A stretch of 38,349 nt of DNA from Gammaproteobacteria bacterium. Lineage in GTDB: Bacteria > Pseudomonadota > Gammaproteobacteria > Xanthomonadales > Xanthomonadaceae. The notes below the pieces were generated by a model. It was given only the letters and a program-made list of their open reading frames with translations, made no database searches and had not been told where the DNA came from. The position numbers and the translations under genes were made by a program. This document shows positions 1 through 9,475 of this stretch, in pieces (within the stretch, counting starts at the first letter, position 1; every line of letters begins with the position of its first letter). Location of the stretch: contig JAAYXJ010000040.1 of the NCBI GenBank assembly GCA_012515985.1, positions 1 to 38,349 of the forward strand, read 5' to 3'.

Positions 1-38
1 CGAAGACGGGAACCCCGTACCCGAAGAAGATAAAAAAA

Positions 39-67
39 CCGGGCCGCCGCGGATTGCGGCGGCCCGG
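39..67 (-). terminator. Rho-independent terminator downstream of actP
   Basis: Perfect inverted repeat CCGGGCCGCCGC / GCGGCGGCCCGG with a 5-nt loop; on the minus strand it is followed by a T-run (plus-strand taaaaaaa at 31-38). Confidence 0.85.
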
Positions 68-77
68 CCTGTCCGGC

Positions 78-1739
78 TCAGTGGTCGCTTGCCGAGGAAG
101 CGCCGATGCCGGTCTGGCTGCGCACGGTGAGCGCAGTGAACGCCTCGCGCTCCTCGTCCGCCGCCTTGCTGCGGTCGGTGATCGAGAACAGCCAGATCGC
201 GATGAACGCCAGCGGGATCGAGATGATGCCCGGGTTCGGGAACGGCGTGATCGGGGAATCGAACCCGAACACATCCACCCACACCGTCTGGCTCAGCAGC
301 ACCCACGCCGTCGCCACGATCAGCCCGGTGAAGCCGCCGATGGTCGCCCCGCGCGTGGTGCAGCCGCGCCAGGCGATCGACAGCACCAGCACCGGGAAGT
401 TGGCGCTTGCCGCGACCGCGAATGCCAGCCCGACCATGAAGGCCACGTTCTGGTTCTCGAACACGATCCCGAGCAGGATCGCCAGCACGCCAAGGGTCAC
501 GGTGGAGATCCGCGAGATCCGCAGCTGCTGCTTCTCGGTGGCCCGACCGCGCGCGAACACGTTGGCGTACAGGTCGTGCGAGATCGCCGCCGCGCCGGCC
601 AGGGCCAGGCCCGCCACCACCGCCACGATGGTGGCGAAGGTGACCGCGGCCAGGAAGCCCAGCAGCAGGCTGCCGCCCACCGCGTTGGCCAGGTGCACCG
701 CCACCATGTTGGTGCCGCCGATCAGCCCGTTGATGATGTCGAAGGTGCCGTCCGAGGCCACTTCGAAGAACTGCGGGTTCCTGACCAGGATCGCGATCGC
801 GCCGAAGCCGATGATGAAGGTCAGGATGTAGAAGTAGCCGATGAAGGTGCTGGCATAGATCACCGACTTGCGCGCCTCCTTGGCGTTGGCCACGGTGAAG
901 AACCGCATCAGGATGTGCGGCAGGCCCGCGGTGCCGAACGCCAGGGCGATGCCCAGCGACAGCGCGTTGAGCGGATTGCCGCTGACCTGCGCGCCCGGCG
1001 CCGTGATCGCGTTGCCGGTCGGATGCACGCTCACCGCCTCGGCCAGCATCGCGTCCGGGTTGAAGTTGAACGCGAACAGCACCAGGAAGGCGAGCAGCGA
1101 CGCGCCGAACAGCATCAGCACCGCCTTGATGATCTGCACCCACGTGGTGGCGGTCATGCCGCCAAAGCCCACGTAAACCATCATCAGCGCGCCGACGATG
1201 ACCACGGCGATGTTGTACTGGATGCCGAACAGCAGCACGATCAGCTTGCCCGCGCCCACCATCTGCGCGATCAGGTACAGGGCGATGATCAGCAGCGATG
1301 CGGCCGAGGCCAGCACCCGCATCCGGGTCTGGCCGAGCCGGTACGAGGTGACGTCGGCGAAGTTGTAGCGGCCCAGGTTCCGCAGCCGCTCGGCGATCAG
1401 GAACATCACCACCGGCCAGCCGAACAGGAACCCGATGGCATAGATCATGCCGTCGAAGCCGCTGACGTAGACCATGCCGGCGATGCCCAGGAACGAGGCC
1501 GCCGACAGGTAGTCGCCGGCGATCGCCAGGCCGTTCTGGAAGCCGGTGATGCCGCCCCCGGCGGTATAGAAGTCCGAGGTGGTCCTGGTCCGCCGCGCGG
1601 CCCACCAGGTGATGAACATCGTGGCCACGATGAACACCAGGAACATGACGATGGCTGAGGTGTTGGCCTGCCCGGGCTGCTGCGCGAACGCCGGCAGCGG
1701 GAGCAGGGCCGCGGCCGCGGCAATGGCGCGCCGGCTCAC
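78..1739 (-). CDS. actP: Cation/acetate symporter, sodium:solute symporter family
   Basis: 553-aa multi-TM ORF with SSS-family sequence ([36 protein letters not shown]); directly follows a DUF485 gene as in yjcH-actP operons. Confidence 0.92.
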   Translation of the reverse strand: MSRRAIAAAAALLPLPAFAQQPGQANTSAIVMFLVFIVATMFITWWAARRTRTTSDFYTAGGGITGFQNGLAIAGDYLSAASFLGIAGMVYVSGFDGMIYAIGFLFGWPVVMFLIAERLRNLGRYNFADVTSYRLGQTRMRVLASAASLLIIALYLIAQMVGAGKLIVLLFGIQYNIAVVIVGALMMVYVGFGGMTATTWVQIIKAVLMLFGASLLAFLVLFAFNFNPDAMLAEAVSVHPTGNAITAPGAQVSGNPLNALSLGIALAFGTAGLPHILMRFFTVANAKEARKSVIYASTFIGYFYILTFIIGFGAIAILVRNPQFFEVASDGTFDIINGLIGGTNMVAVHLANAVGGSLLLGFLAAVTFATIVAVVAGLALAGAAAISHDLYANVFARGRATEKQQLRISRISTVTLGVLAILLGIVFENQNVAFMVGLAFAVAASANFPVLVLSIAWRGCTTRGATIGGFTGLIVATAWVLLSQTVWVDVFGFDSPITPFPNPGIISIPLAFIAIWLFSITDRSKAADEEREAFTALTVRSQTGIGASSASDH

Positions 1740-2047
1740 GACACGTCCCTCACGATGGCCTCGATCAGGGGATCGAAGTACTTGTTCGAGTAGTGCACGT
1801 ACGCGGCGATCATCACCACCGCGCTCACCGCCACGATGGTCGCCGACAGCACCCCCACGCTCATGGTGAAGCCGGGCCCGATGGGCTGCGAGAACACATC
1901 CGGCAGGTAGGCCAGGGTCACGATGAAACCGGCGTAGATGACCATCATCACGACGAAAAACACCAGGCTCACGCGGGTCCGCCTGTGGACCAGCTCCTGG
2001 TACTTCGGGTGTTCGACCACCCGGCGCACAACATCAAGGTCTTGCAT
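1736..2047 (-). CDS. yjcH: DUF485 family inner membrane protein, YjcH-like
   Basis: 103 aa, [33 protein letters not shown]; overlaps the actP start. Confidence 0.88.
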   Translation of the reverse strand: MQDLDVVRRVVEHPKYQELVHRRTRVSLVFFVVMMVIYAGFIVTLAYLPDVFSQPIGPGFTMSVGVLSATIVAVSAVVMIAAYVHYSNKYFDPLIEAIVRDVS

Positions 2048-2215
2048 GGGTCCCCTCCCTCAAACGCCGCGGCGCATGCTGCCCGTCCGTCCGGCACGCT
2101 TGCCAGCGGTTTCAACGGCTCAAGTGGAGGCCCGAATGTAGGAAGGACCGGCAGGGGGACCCAGTCGACCTTGGTCTTAGGCCCGCGCGCAAGCGCAGGA
2201 AATTCCTGGTTTTTT

Positions 2216-2599
2216 TCAGCGCGGGGGCGCGGCCAGCTCGCGGGCGTCGAGGAAGCCGTCGGCGTTGGCGTCCTGGCGGTTGAAGCGCTCGGTGAGGCGC
2301 GCCCTGTGCTCGGCCAGGGTCACCGGCCGCCCCTTGCCGCCCGGCAGTTCATCGGCGCTGAGCACGCCGTCGCCGTTGCGGTCCATGCGCTCGAATGCGT
2401 AGGTCATCCACGCCAGGTACTCCCCGAGCGAGACGCGCCCGTCGCCGTCGGCATCCATCAGCTGGAGGTAGTCGCTGGTGGCGCCGACCTGGGCGGACGC
2501 GATCGCCGGAACGCCCGCCAGCGCAACCAGGCCAAGCGCGCATGCAAGAACGCCCGGCCTGCCAAGGCCGGGCGTTGGATGGTCAAGCGGACGTGGCAT
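2216..2599 (-). CDS. Exported EF-hand domain protein
   Basis: Signal-peptide-like N-terminus ending AIASAQ; EF-hand loops DADGDGRVSLGEY, DRNGDGVLSADE, DANADGFLDARE. Confidence 0.8.
   Translation of the reverse strand: MPRPLDHPTPGLGRPGVLACALGLVALAGVPAIASAQVGATSDYLQLMDADGDGRVSLGEYLAWMTYAFERMDRNGDGVLSADELPGGKGRPVTLAEHRARLTERFNRQDANADGFLDARELAAPPR
2551..2574 (-). terminator. Hairpin, possible terminator of the desaturase gene
   Basis: CGCCCGGCC-TGCCAA-GGCCGGGCG inverted repeat just downstream of the desaturase stop (2612); lies inside the 5' end of the EF-hand ORF; weak T tract (TTCTTG). Confidence 0.45.
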
Positions 2600-2611
2600 C
2601 GCCGCGTCGGA

Positions 2612-3856
2612 TCAGGCCCGCGAGGCCTGCAGCGCGTAGCCCTTGAGCCGCGCCGAGTATTCCTGCAGCACGCGGATGCCGCTGGCCTCGGCTTCCTGGC
2701 ACCAGGCCTGCAGCCGCTGCAGGCGCTCGGAGGCATCCTGCCCGCGGGCCTCGAGCACCTCGCGCAGGCGCGCACGGTATTCGACCAGGGTCCGGATGCG
2801 AGGGCGCTGCTGCACCCACTGCTCCAGCTGGGCGCGCGCTTCCGGGCTCAGCCAGCGGCCATCGTCGGCCAGGCCCTTGCGCAGCTTGCGCGGCAGCAGC
2901 GAGCGCACCTTCTCCCCGGCCAGCCGCGCCTCCTCGCGCAGCGCGGGCTTGAGCACCTTGCGCTGGTAGTCGGTCATGGCCTGGAAGCGGTGCGCAAGCA
3001 GCGCCCGCACGGTGTCGGTGTCGGGCACCTTGATGTTGGGCCGCACGTCCAGCGCCGGGGCCACGCGCAGCACCTTGGCCAGGCGGACCTTCTCCAGCGC
3101 GCGGATCACCAGCCAGCCGATGTCCACTTCCCAGCGGCGCAGGGCGAACCGGGCCGAACTCGGGAAGGCATGGTGGTTGTTGTGCAGTTCCTCGCCGCCG
3201 ATCCACACGCCCCAAGGGCTGAGGTTGGTGGCGGTGTCCGTGGTCTCGAAGTTGCGGTAGCCCCACCAGTGGCCCAGGCCGTTCACCACGCCGGCGGCCC
3301 AGAACGGGATCCATGCCATCTGGATCGCCCACATGGCCACGCCCCAGGCGCCGAACAGCGTGAACTGCACGGCCAGCAGCACCACCGGGCCCAGGGTGGC
3401 GAACGGCGTGTACAGGCGCCGCTCGATCCAGTCGTCCGGGGTCCCCTTGCCGTACTGCTCGATGTCCGCGCGCATGCCGCGCGCCTCGCGGTAGAGCTCC
3501 ACCCCGCGCCAGAACACGGTGCCGATGCCCTTGTGCATGGGGCTGTGCGGATCCTCCTCGGTCTCGCACTTGGCGTGGTGCTTGCGGTGGATGGCGACCC
3601 ACTCGCGGGTGATCATCGAGGTGGTCAGCCAGGTCCAGAAGCGGAAGAAGTGGGCAACCACCGGGTGGAAGTCCACGCCGCGGTGGGCCTGGCTGCGGTG
3701 CAGGTAGAGGGTGACCGAGAAAATTGTGAGCTGGGTGGCGACCAGCAGGACAAGCAGCAGCTGCCAGGGGCCGAACTGCAGCAGGCCGCCGGCGAGGAAG
3801 TCGAGCAGGGAGGAGGGCATCAGGAGTGGAACCGGGCGTGTTGTACGGCCACCCAT
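2612..3856 (-). CDS. Acyl-CoA/fatty acid desaturase (delta-9 type)
   Basis: Histidine boxes HRSQAH, HRKHH and HNNHH in a multi-TM protein. Confidence 0.9.
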   Translation of the reverse strand: MGGRTTRPVPLLMPSSLLDFLAGGLLQFGPWQLLLVLLVATQLTIFSVTLYLHRSQAHRGVDFHPVVAHFFRFWTWLTTSMITREWVAIHRKHHAKCETEEDPHSPMHKGIGTVFWRGVELYREARGMRADIEQYGKGTPDDWIERRLYTPFATLGPVVLLAVQFTLFGAWGVAMWAIQMAWIPFWAAGVVNGLGHWWGYRNFETTDTATNLSPWGVWIGGEELHNNHHAFPSSARFALRRWEVDIGWLVIRALEKVRLAKVLRVAPALDVRPNIKVPDTDTVRALLAHRFQAMTDYQRKVLKPALREEARLAGEKVRSLLPRKLRKGLADDGRWLSPEARAQLEQWVQQRPRIRTLVEYRARLREVLEARGQDASERLQRLQAWCQEAEASGIRVLQEYSARLKGYALQASRA

Positions 3857-3960
3857 GATGCGGGCAGCCCGCGGCGATTTCCATCACGCGCCGCCCACGC
3901 CGGTGCCTGCGTTCATCGGCGGGCTTGCAGCGGCGCGCCGTCGCCTCCAACTTGGCATCC

Positions 3961-4773
3961 ATGCCCGAGCTGCCCGAAGTCGAAACCACCCGCCGCGGAC
4001 TGGCTCCGCACGTCGCCGGCCGCCGGGTGGAACAGGTGGTGTTGCGCCGCGCGGATCTGCGCTGGCCGATTCCTCCCGAGGTGTCGAAGTTGCTGCCCGG
4101 CCAGCGCGTGGATGGCATCCGCCGGCGCGCCAAGTACCTGCTGCTGGATACGGCCGCGGGCAGCGCGCTGATGCACCTGGGCATGTCGGGCAGCCTGCGG
4201 CTGGCGCCCGCCGGCACGCCGGTGCGCGCCCACGATCATTTCGACCTGGTGCTCGACGACGGCCGGGCACTGCGCTTCAACGACCCGCGCCGCTTCGGCT
4301 GCCTGCTGTGGCAACCCCCGGATGAGGTACACCCGCTGCTGCGCTCGCTGGGCCCGGAGCCGCTGGCCGACGGTTTCGACGGCGACTGGCTGTGGCGGCT
4401 CTCGCGCGGGCGCAGGGCGCCGGTCAAGACCTTCCTGATGGACCAGTCGGTGGTGGTGGGGGTCGGCAACATCTACGCCGCCGAGGCCCTGTTCATGGCC
4501 GGGATCTCGCCGTTGCGCGCTGCGGGGCGGGTATCGCGGGCGCGCTACGGCGCCCTGGCCGATGCGGTGAAGCAGATCCTGCAGGCCGCCATCGAGCGCG
4601 GGGGCACCACGCTGCGGGATTTCCTCGCCCCGGACGGCGCGCCGGGCTACTTCGAGCAGGAGCTTTCCACCTACGGCCGCGGCGGCCAGCCCTGCCAACG
4701 CTGCGGCGCCGCCCTGCGCCAGGGCGTGGTGGGCCAGCGCGCGACGGTGTGGTGCGGCCGCTGCCAGCGCTAG
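3961..4773 (+). CDS. mutM: Formamidopyrimidine-DNA glycosylase
   Basis: N-terminus [14 protein letters not shown] and C-terminal zinc finger [26 protein letters not shown]. Confidence 0.96.
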   Translation: MPELPEVETTRRGLAPHVAGRRVEQVVLRRADLRWPIPPEVSKLLPGQRVDGIRRRAKYLLLDTAAGSALMHLGMSGSLRLAPAGTPVRAHDHFDLVLDDGRALRFNDPRRFGCLLWQPPDEVHPLLRSLGPEPLADGFDGDWLWRLSRGRRAPVKTFLMDQSVVVGVGNIYAAEALFMAGISPLRAAGRVSRARYGALADAVKQILQAAIERGGTTLRDFLAPDGAPGYFEQELSTYGRGGQPCQRCGAALRQGVVGQRATVWCGRCQR

Positions 4774-4836
4774 CAAAAAGCGCCACCCGGCGCACAGTTC
4801 ATGTATATAGTGGGTTCGACACCGCGGGGGAGTTCC

Positions 4837-5409
4837 ATGGCGGATACCGCTGACATCACCCGGTGGCTGGACGCTGCGAGGGAGGGGGACCGCGCGGCGC
4901 TCGACCAGGTACTGGCCACCCTCTACCAGGAGCTGCACTCGATGGCGCGGCGCCAGCTGTCGGGCCAGCATGGGCAGACGCTCGATGCCACCGCGCTGGT
5001 GCACGAGGCCTACCTGAAGCTGGTGGGTGGCCGCGGCGCCCGCTTCGAGGACCGCACCCACTTCTTCGCCTACGCCGCCTCGGCCATGCGCTCGGTGGTG
5101 GTGGACTACGCCCGCCAGCGCCTGGCGCGCAAGCGCGGCGGCGACCAGCACCGGGTCACCGACCTGCCGGAAGACCTGCCGGGAGGGCTGCACCTTGACG
5201 AGGACATGCTGGCCCTGGACGCGGCCCTTGAAAACCTGGCGCGGGCGGACGAACGCCTCGCCCGGGTCGTGGAGCTGCGCTACTTCGCGGGCCTGTCCGA
5301 GCTTGAGATCGCCGGCCTGATGGAGCGCTCCGAGCGCAGCGTGCGCCGGGATTGGCAAAAGGCCAGGCTGTTCCTGCTGGCCGCGCTGCGGGATGGTTCC
5401 GCCGGCTGA
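4837..5409 (+). CDS. ECF-type RNA polymerase sigma factor
   Basis: Sigma-70 region 2/4 features (ALVHEAYLKL, THFFAYAASAMRSVVVDYAR, VVELRYFAGLSELEIAGLMERSERSVRRDWQKAR); start set at ATG 4837. Confidence 0.88.
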   Translation: MADTADITRWLDAAREGDRAALDQVLATLYQELHSMARRQLSGQHGQTLDATALVHEAYLKLVGGRGARFEDRTHFFAYAASAMRSVVVDYARQRLARKRGGDQHRVTDLPEDLPGGLHLDEDMLALDAALENLARADERLARVVELRYFAGLSELEIAGLMERSERSVRRDWQKARLFLLAALRDGSAG

Positions 5410-5453
5410 CAGGCGGCACCGTGCCCGCCGCCGCGGCCGCGGCGGGATGTGCC

Positions 5454-7598
5454 ATGGACGCTGAACGCTGGCGCAGGCTCTCGCCGCTGCTCGACGCCCT
5501 GCTCGAGCTCGAGCCACGGGCGCGCGAGGCCAGCCTGGCCGAGCTGCGCTCGGCGGAGCCGCGCCTGGCCGACGAGCTGGCCGCGCTGCTGGCGCTGGAG
5601 GATGGCGCGGACAACTTCCTGGGCACGCCGCTGGTGGCCCCGCTGCCCGGGGCGCGCCCCGGCACCCAGGTCGGCCCCTACCGGCTCGAGCGCCTGCTGG
5701 GCGAAGGCGGCATGGGCCAGGTCTGGCTGGCCAGCCGCGCCGATGGCCTGTACCAGCGCCGGGTGGCGCTCAAGCTGCTGCGGCCGGGTCTGGCGGACCC
5801 GGGGCTGCGGCTGCGCTTCACCCGCGAGCGCGAGATCCTCGCGCGGCTCGAGCACGCCCACATCGCGCGCCTGCTCGATGCCGGCATCAGCGCCGACAAC
5901 CAGCCCTACCTGGCGCTGGACTATGTGGACGGCGAGCCGATCAGCGACTGGTGCGCGCGCCGCGGCATGGAAGTGCGGCCGCTGTTGCGGCTGTTCCTGC
6001 AGGTGTGCGACGCGGTCAGCCACGCCCACGCCAACCTCATCGTCCATCGCGACCTCAAGCCCTCGAACATCCTGGTCACGCCCCTGGACGAGGTGCGCCT
6101 GCTCGACTTCGGCATCGCGAAACTGCTCGACGGCGCCGACCTGCCCGACCACACGCGCACCGGCGCGCGCGCCTTCACCCTGCACTACGCGGCGCCGGAA
6201 CAGATCCGCGGCGAGCCCGTGTCCACCCTCACCGACGTGTACTCGCTGGGCGTGGTCCTGTACGAACTGCTGGCCGGTACCAAGCCCTACCAGCCGCGGC
6301 ACAAGAGCGATGCGCAGTGGGAGGAGGCGATCCTGCATGCCGATCCGCAGCGCCCTTCGCAGGCGCTGCAGCGGCGGGCGGAGACCGGGCCGGAAGCGGC
6401 GCAGGCGCTGCAGCGGCGCGCCCGCGCGGTGGCGGGGGACCTGGACAACATCGTCCTCAAGGCCATGTCCAAGCGCTACGAGCAGCGCTATGCCTCGGTG
6501 GAGGCGCTGGCGCAGGACCTGCAGCGCCACCTCGACGGCAAGCCGGTGCTGGCCCGGCCGCAGCGGATCACCTATCGCGCCGGCAAGTTCCTGCGCCGCC
6601 ATCGCTGGCCGCTGTCGACCGCGGCGCTGGTGGTCGTGGTGCTGGCCACCGCCCTGGGCCTGGTGGCCTGGCAGTCGCGCCAGGCGCTGCAGGACGCCGA
6701 GCGCGCGCAGGCCATGCAGAACTTCATCGTCACCCTGTTCCAGGACGCCGGCGAGGCACCGGGCGACCAGCCGGTGGACGTGCGCCAGCTGCTGGACAGC
6801 GGGGTGGAGCGCGGCGAGGTCGAGCTCGAGCGCCAGCCGGTGGCCCGGGCGGCGCTGCTGGGGGTGATCGGCCGGCTGCGGCTGGGCCTGGGCGACCATG
6901 CCGATGCGCTGGAGCTGCTCGGCCGCCAGTCACGGTTGCTTGCAGGCGTCGACCGGGCACCGGCGGGCCTGCGGCTGGAGTCGGCGGCCGACCTGGGCCA
7001 TGCCCTGCGGGTGACGCGGCAGGCACGCGAATGCGTTGACCACATGCGGGAACTGCAGCCGCTCGCGCGCCGCCAGGAGCGGCGCATGCCGCGCCAGGCC
7101 GCCGGTTTCCATACCCAGCTGGGCCGATGCCACCGGGCCCTGGGCGAACACGACCTCGCCGAGGTCCACTTCCGCCGGGCGCTGGCGCTGCGGCGTGACC
7201 GCATGCCCGGCACCGCCGGCATCGCGGAGAGCATCGCCGACCTGGCCGGCCTGGAGGCTGACGCCGGGCGCTACGCGGCCGCGCTGCGCGGGCTGGAAGC
7301 CGCGCACGCCCAGCTCCAGTCCACGGTGGGGGAGCGCAACCCGCTGACCATCCGGGTGCTGCGCGAGATCTGCGCCCTGCGGGCGCGGGCAGGGCAACTG
7401 CACGAAGCGTCCGTGGCCTGTGCCGGGGCGCTGGACACGTCGGCACGGCTGCTGGGACGCCACCACCGGATGACCCTGGAGCTGCGCGACGAATATGCTG
7501 GCGTGCTCGACCGCATCATCGATCCAGCCGGCGGTGGAAGCACCGGGGACCACAGCGCCACCGCCACGGCGGCGCACCTGGCCGACCCCGCGCGCTGA
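5454..7598 (+). CDS. Serine/threonine protein kinase with C-terminal TPR-like region
   Basis: GPYRLERLLGEGGMGQVWLA, VALKLL, IVHRDLKPSNIL, DFGIAKLLDG; one TM segment after the kinase domain; directly downstream of the ECF sigma gene. Confidence 0.9.
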   Translation: MDAERWRRLSPLLDALLELEPRAREASLAELRSAEPRLADELAALLALEDGADNFLGTPLVAPLPGARPGTQVGPYRLERLLGEGGMGQVWLASRADGLYQRRVALKLLRPGLADPGLRLRFTREREILARLEHAHIARLLDAGISADNQPYLALDYVDGEPISDWCARRGMEVRPLLRLFLQVCDAVSHAHANLIVHRDLKPSNILVTPLDEVRLLDFGIAKLLDGADLPDHTRTGARAFTLHYAAPEQIRGEPVSTLTDVYSLGVVLYELLAGTKPYQPRHKSDAQWEEAILHADPQRPSQALQRRAETGPEAAQALQRRARAVAGDLDNIVLKAMSKRYEQRYASVEALAQDLQRHLDGKPVLARPQRITYRAGKFLRRHRWPLSTAALVVVVLATALGLVAWQSRQALQDAERAQAMQNFIVTLFQDAGEAPGDQPVDVRQLLDSGVERGEVELERQPVARAALLGVIGRLRLGLGDHADALELLGRQSRLLAGVDRAPAGLRLESAADLGHALRVTRQARECVDHMRELQPLARRQERRMPRQAAGFHTQLGRCHRALGEHDLAEVHFRRALALRRDRMPGTAGIAESIADLAGLEADAGRYAAALRGLEAAHAQLQSTVGERNPLTIRVLREICALRARAGQLHEASVACAGALDTSARLLGRHHRMTLELRDEYAGVLDRIIDPAGGGSTGDHSATATAAHLADPAR

Positions 7599-7603
7599 AA
7601 GCT

Positions 7604-8224
7604 TCAGCCCAGCGGCAGGCCGGGCTGCAGCGGCTCGATCCGCCCCTGGCCGCGGGTCACCTTCTTGAACTCGGTCCGGCTGACCGACACGTAGCGCTCG
7701 TTGCCGCCGATCTCCACCTGCGGCCCGTCATGCACGGCGAAGCCGTTTTCATCCACCCGCACGGTCATCGTGGCCTTGCTGCCGCTGTGGCAGATCGTCT
7801 TGATCTCCACCAGCTCGTCCGCCCAGGCCAGCAGGTGCTGGCTGCCTTCGAACAGCTCGCCGCGGAAATCCGTGCGCAGCCCGTAGCACAGCACCGGGAT
7901 GTGCAGGAGGTCCACCACCTCGCTGAGCTGCCACACCTGGCTGCGCGAAAGGAACTGCGCCTCGTCCACCAGCACGCAGTGCAGCGGGCCATGCGCGGTG
8001 ATGTCCCGCTCCACCAGCTGCTGCAGGTCGGTACCGGCATCGAACCCGACCGCGTCGGACTGCAGCCCGATCCGCGACGCCACCCGTCCCCCGGCGCGGT
8101 CATCCAGCCGCGGCGCCAGGATCAGCGTGCGCATCCCGCGTTCGCGATAGTTGTGCGCCGACTGCAGCAGGGTCGTGGTCTTCCCGGCGTTCATCGCCGA
8201 ATAGTAGAAATACAGCTTGGCCAT
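7604..8224 (-). CDS. tdk: Thymidine kinase
   Basis: [50 protein letters not shown]. Confidence 0.95.
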   Translation of the reverse strand: MAKLYFYYSAMNAGKTTTLLQSAHNYRERGMRTLILAPRLDDRAGGRVASRIGLQSDAVGFDAGTDLQQLVERDITAHGPLHCVLVDEAQFLSRSQVWQLSEVVDLLHIPVLCYGLRTDFRGELFEGSQHLLAWADELVEIKTICHSGSKATMTVRVDENGFAVHDGPQVEIGGNERYVSVSRTEFKKVTRGQGRIEPLQPGLPLG

Positions 8225-8246
8225 GCGGGAAGTTTAAAGCGCCGCA

Positions 8247-8969
8247 TCAGTCGTCGTCCTTCGCGCGGTCGCGGCGCAGCGGCTCGATGTCGCCGATGTT
8301 GACCCTGCCTTCGCGCTGCTCCATCCACACCGCGTCGTGCCAGGCCTGGTAGAGCTCGGGCTCCCAGAACTTGGCGTCATAGAAGCGGTCGCCGCTGATT
8401 GACTGCGGGATGCCGCCGGGCCCGGCGATCAAGACCTCCAGGGTGCCCACGAACCCCGTGCGGCTGCCGGTCATGCGACGGCGCTCCCGGCGCAGCACAG
8501 TGGCGATCCTCGGCTGGGCGACCTCGTCCCCGTACTCCGCGTAGATATCCTGGCCGCGGGTGACCGCGTCCTCCCGCTGCGCCTGGTCCAGTTCCGCCCA
8601 GTAGCGCTCGCGGATGATCGTGAATCCGGGATAGCCGCGCTCGGCGGCCAGGTCCATCCAGGCGTAGGCGAGGGCGGGGTCGCGGGCGACGCCCTCCCCC
8701 TTCCACAGCATCTCGCCCACCATGGCCTGGGACGGCTTGTCGGCGTACCGGGCCGCGCGCCGGAAATACGTGAGCGCCTCTTCCAAACGCCCTTCCTCGT
8801 AGGCAAGCGTCCCGCGGTGGCGGTTCTGGAGGTCGGGGTGGGCGCTGAGGAAGGCTTCCGAACCCAGCACGCGATCGGTGTCGACCACGCGCTGTTCCTG
8901 GGCCTTGACGCCTGCCGTGCCGAACGCAAGCGCCACGGCGGCAACCCCGGCTGATACAAGCTGTTTCAT
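8247..8969 (-). CDS. Exported Sel1/TPR-like repeat protein
   Basis: Signal peptide; Sel1-like helical region (MVGEMLWKGEGVARDPALAYAWMDLAAERGYPG). Confidence 0.65.
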   Translation of the reverse strand: MKQLVSAGVAAVALAFGTAGVKAQEQRVVDTDRVLGSEAFLSAHPDLQNRHRGTLAYEEGRLEEALTYFRRAARYADKPSQAMVGEMLWKGEGVARDPALAYAWMDLAAERGYPGFTIIRERYWAELDQAQREDAVTRGQDIYAEYGDEVAQPRIATVLRRERRRMTGSRTGFVGTLEVLIAGPGGIPQSISGDRFYDAKFWEPELYQAWHDAVWMEQREGRVNIGDIEPLRRDRAKDDD

Positions 8970-8987
8970 CCTTCCCGTCCTCCGTGA

Positions 8988-9368
8988 TCAATCATCCGGC
9001 CGCTCGCCCGATCCGCGCGGCCTGGGCAGCGTGGCCGGAGCGCCCACGTCCACCCGCCCTTCGCGATCGGCCGCGGGCGCGTTCCAGGACCGGTCCATCA
9101 TCTTCCAGTACTGCTCGGGCACCCAATAGTCATCGGCGTAATAGTCCGTGCCCAGTACGGTTGCAGCAGCCATGAGCGCCGGTGCGTTGATCTCGGCACC
9201 CGCCTGGGGGACCGCAAGGGGGCCTGGCAGGTCCGGATGCGCCCCGAGGAATCCCTCGGTCAGCATGTTCGGGTCGATGTCCAGCTTCACGCCCCCGCCC
9301 CCGGAGGCGCCAGCCACCCCCGCCACCGCCAGCAGGATCGCCGCCAACCATCCCCTTCCGGTCTCCAT
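8988..9368 (-). CDS. Hypothetical exported protein, short paralogue of the adjacent CDS
   Basis: Signal-peptide-like start; shares FLxAHPDL and REGRVxVG motifs with 8247..8969. Confidence 0.6.
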   Translation of the reverse strand: METGRGWLAAILLAVAGVAGASGGGGVKLDIDPNMLTEGFLGAHPDLPGPLAVPQAGAEINAPALMAAATVLGTDYYADDYWVPEQYWKMMDRSWNAPAADREGRVDVGAPATLPRPRGSGERPDD

Positions 9369-9475
9369 TCCGATCTCCTTGTGCCCGGTTGCATGGGACG
9401 GTACGCGGCAGGGGGCCGGATCGTCGCAGCCTGTACACTTGCGCCCCCATCCGCGGCCGACATGGCGCCCAGGCA

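Noticed and set aside
54-1658. 534-aa plus-strand ORF antisense to actP
   Set aside because: Low-complexity His/Arg/Gln/Asp-rich translation typical of antisense frames in high-GC DNA; actP on the other strand has clear homology.
1793-4171. 792-aa plus-strand ORF opposite yjcH, EF-hand and desaturase genes
   Set aside because: Shadow ORF from high GC; composition is non-protein-like and the opposite strand holds recognised genes.
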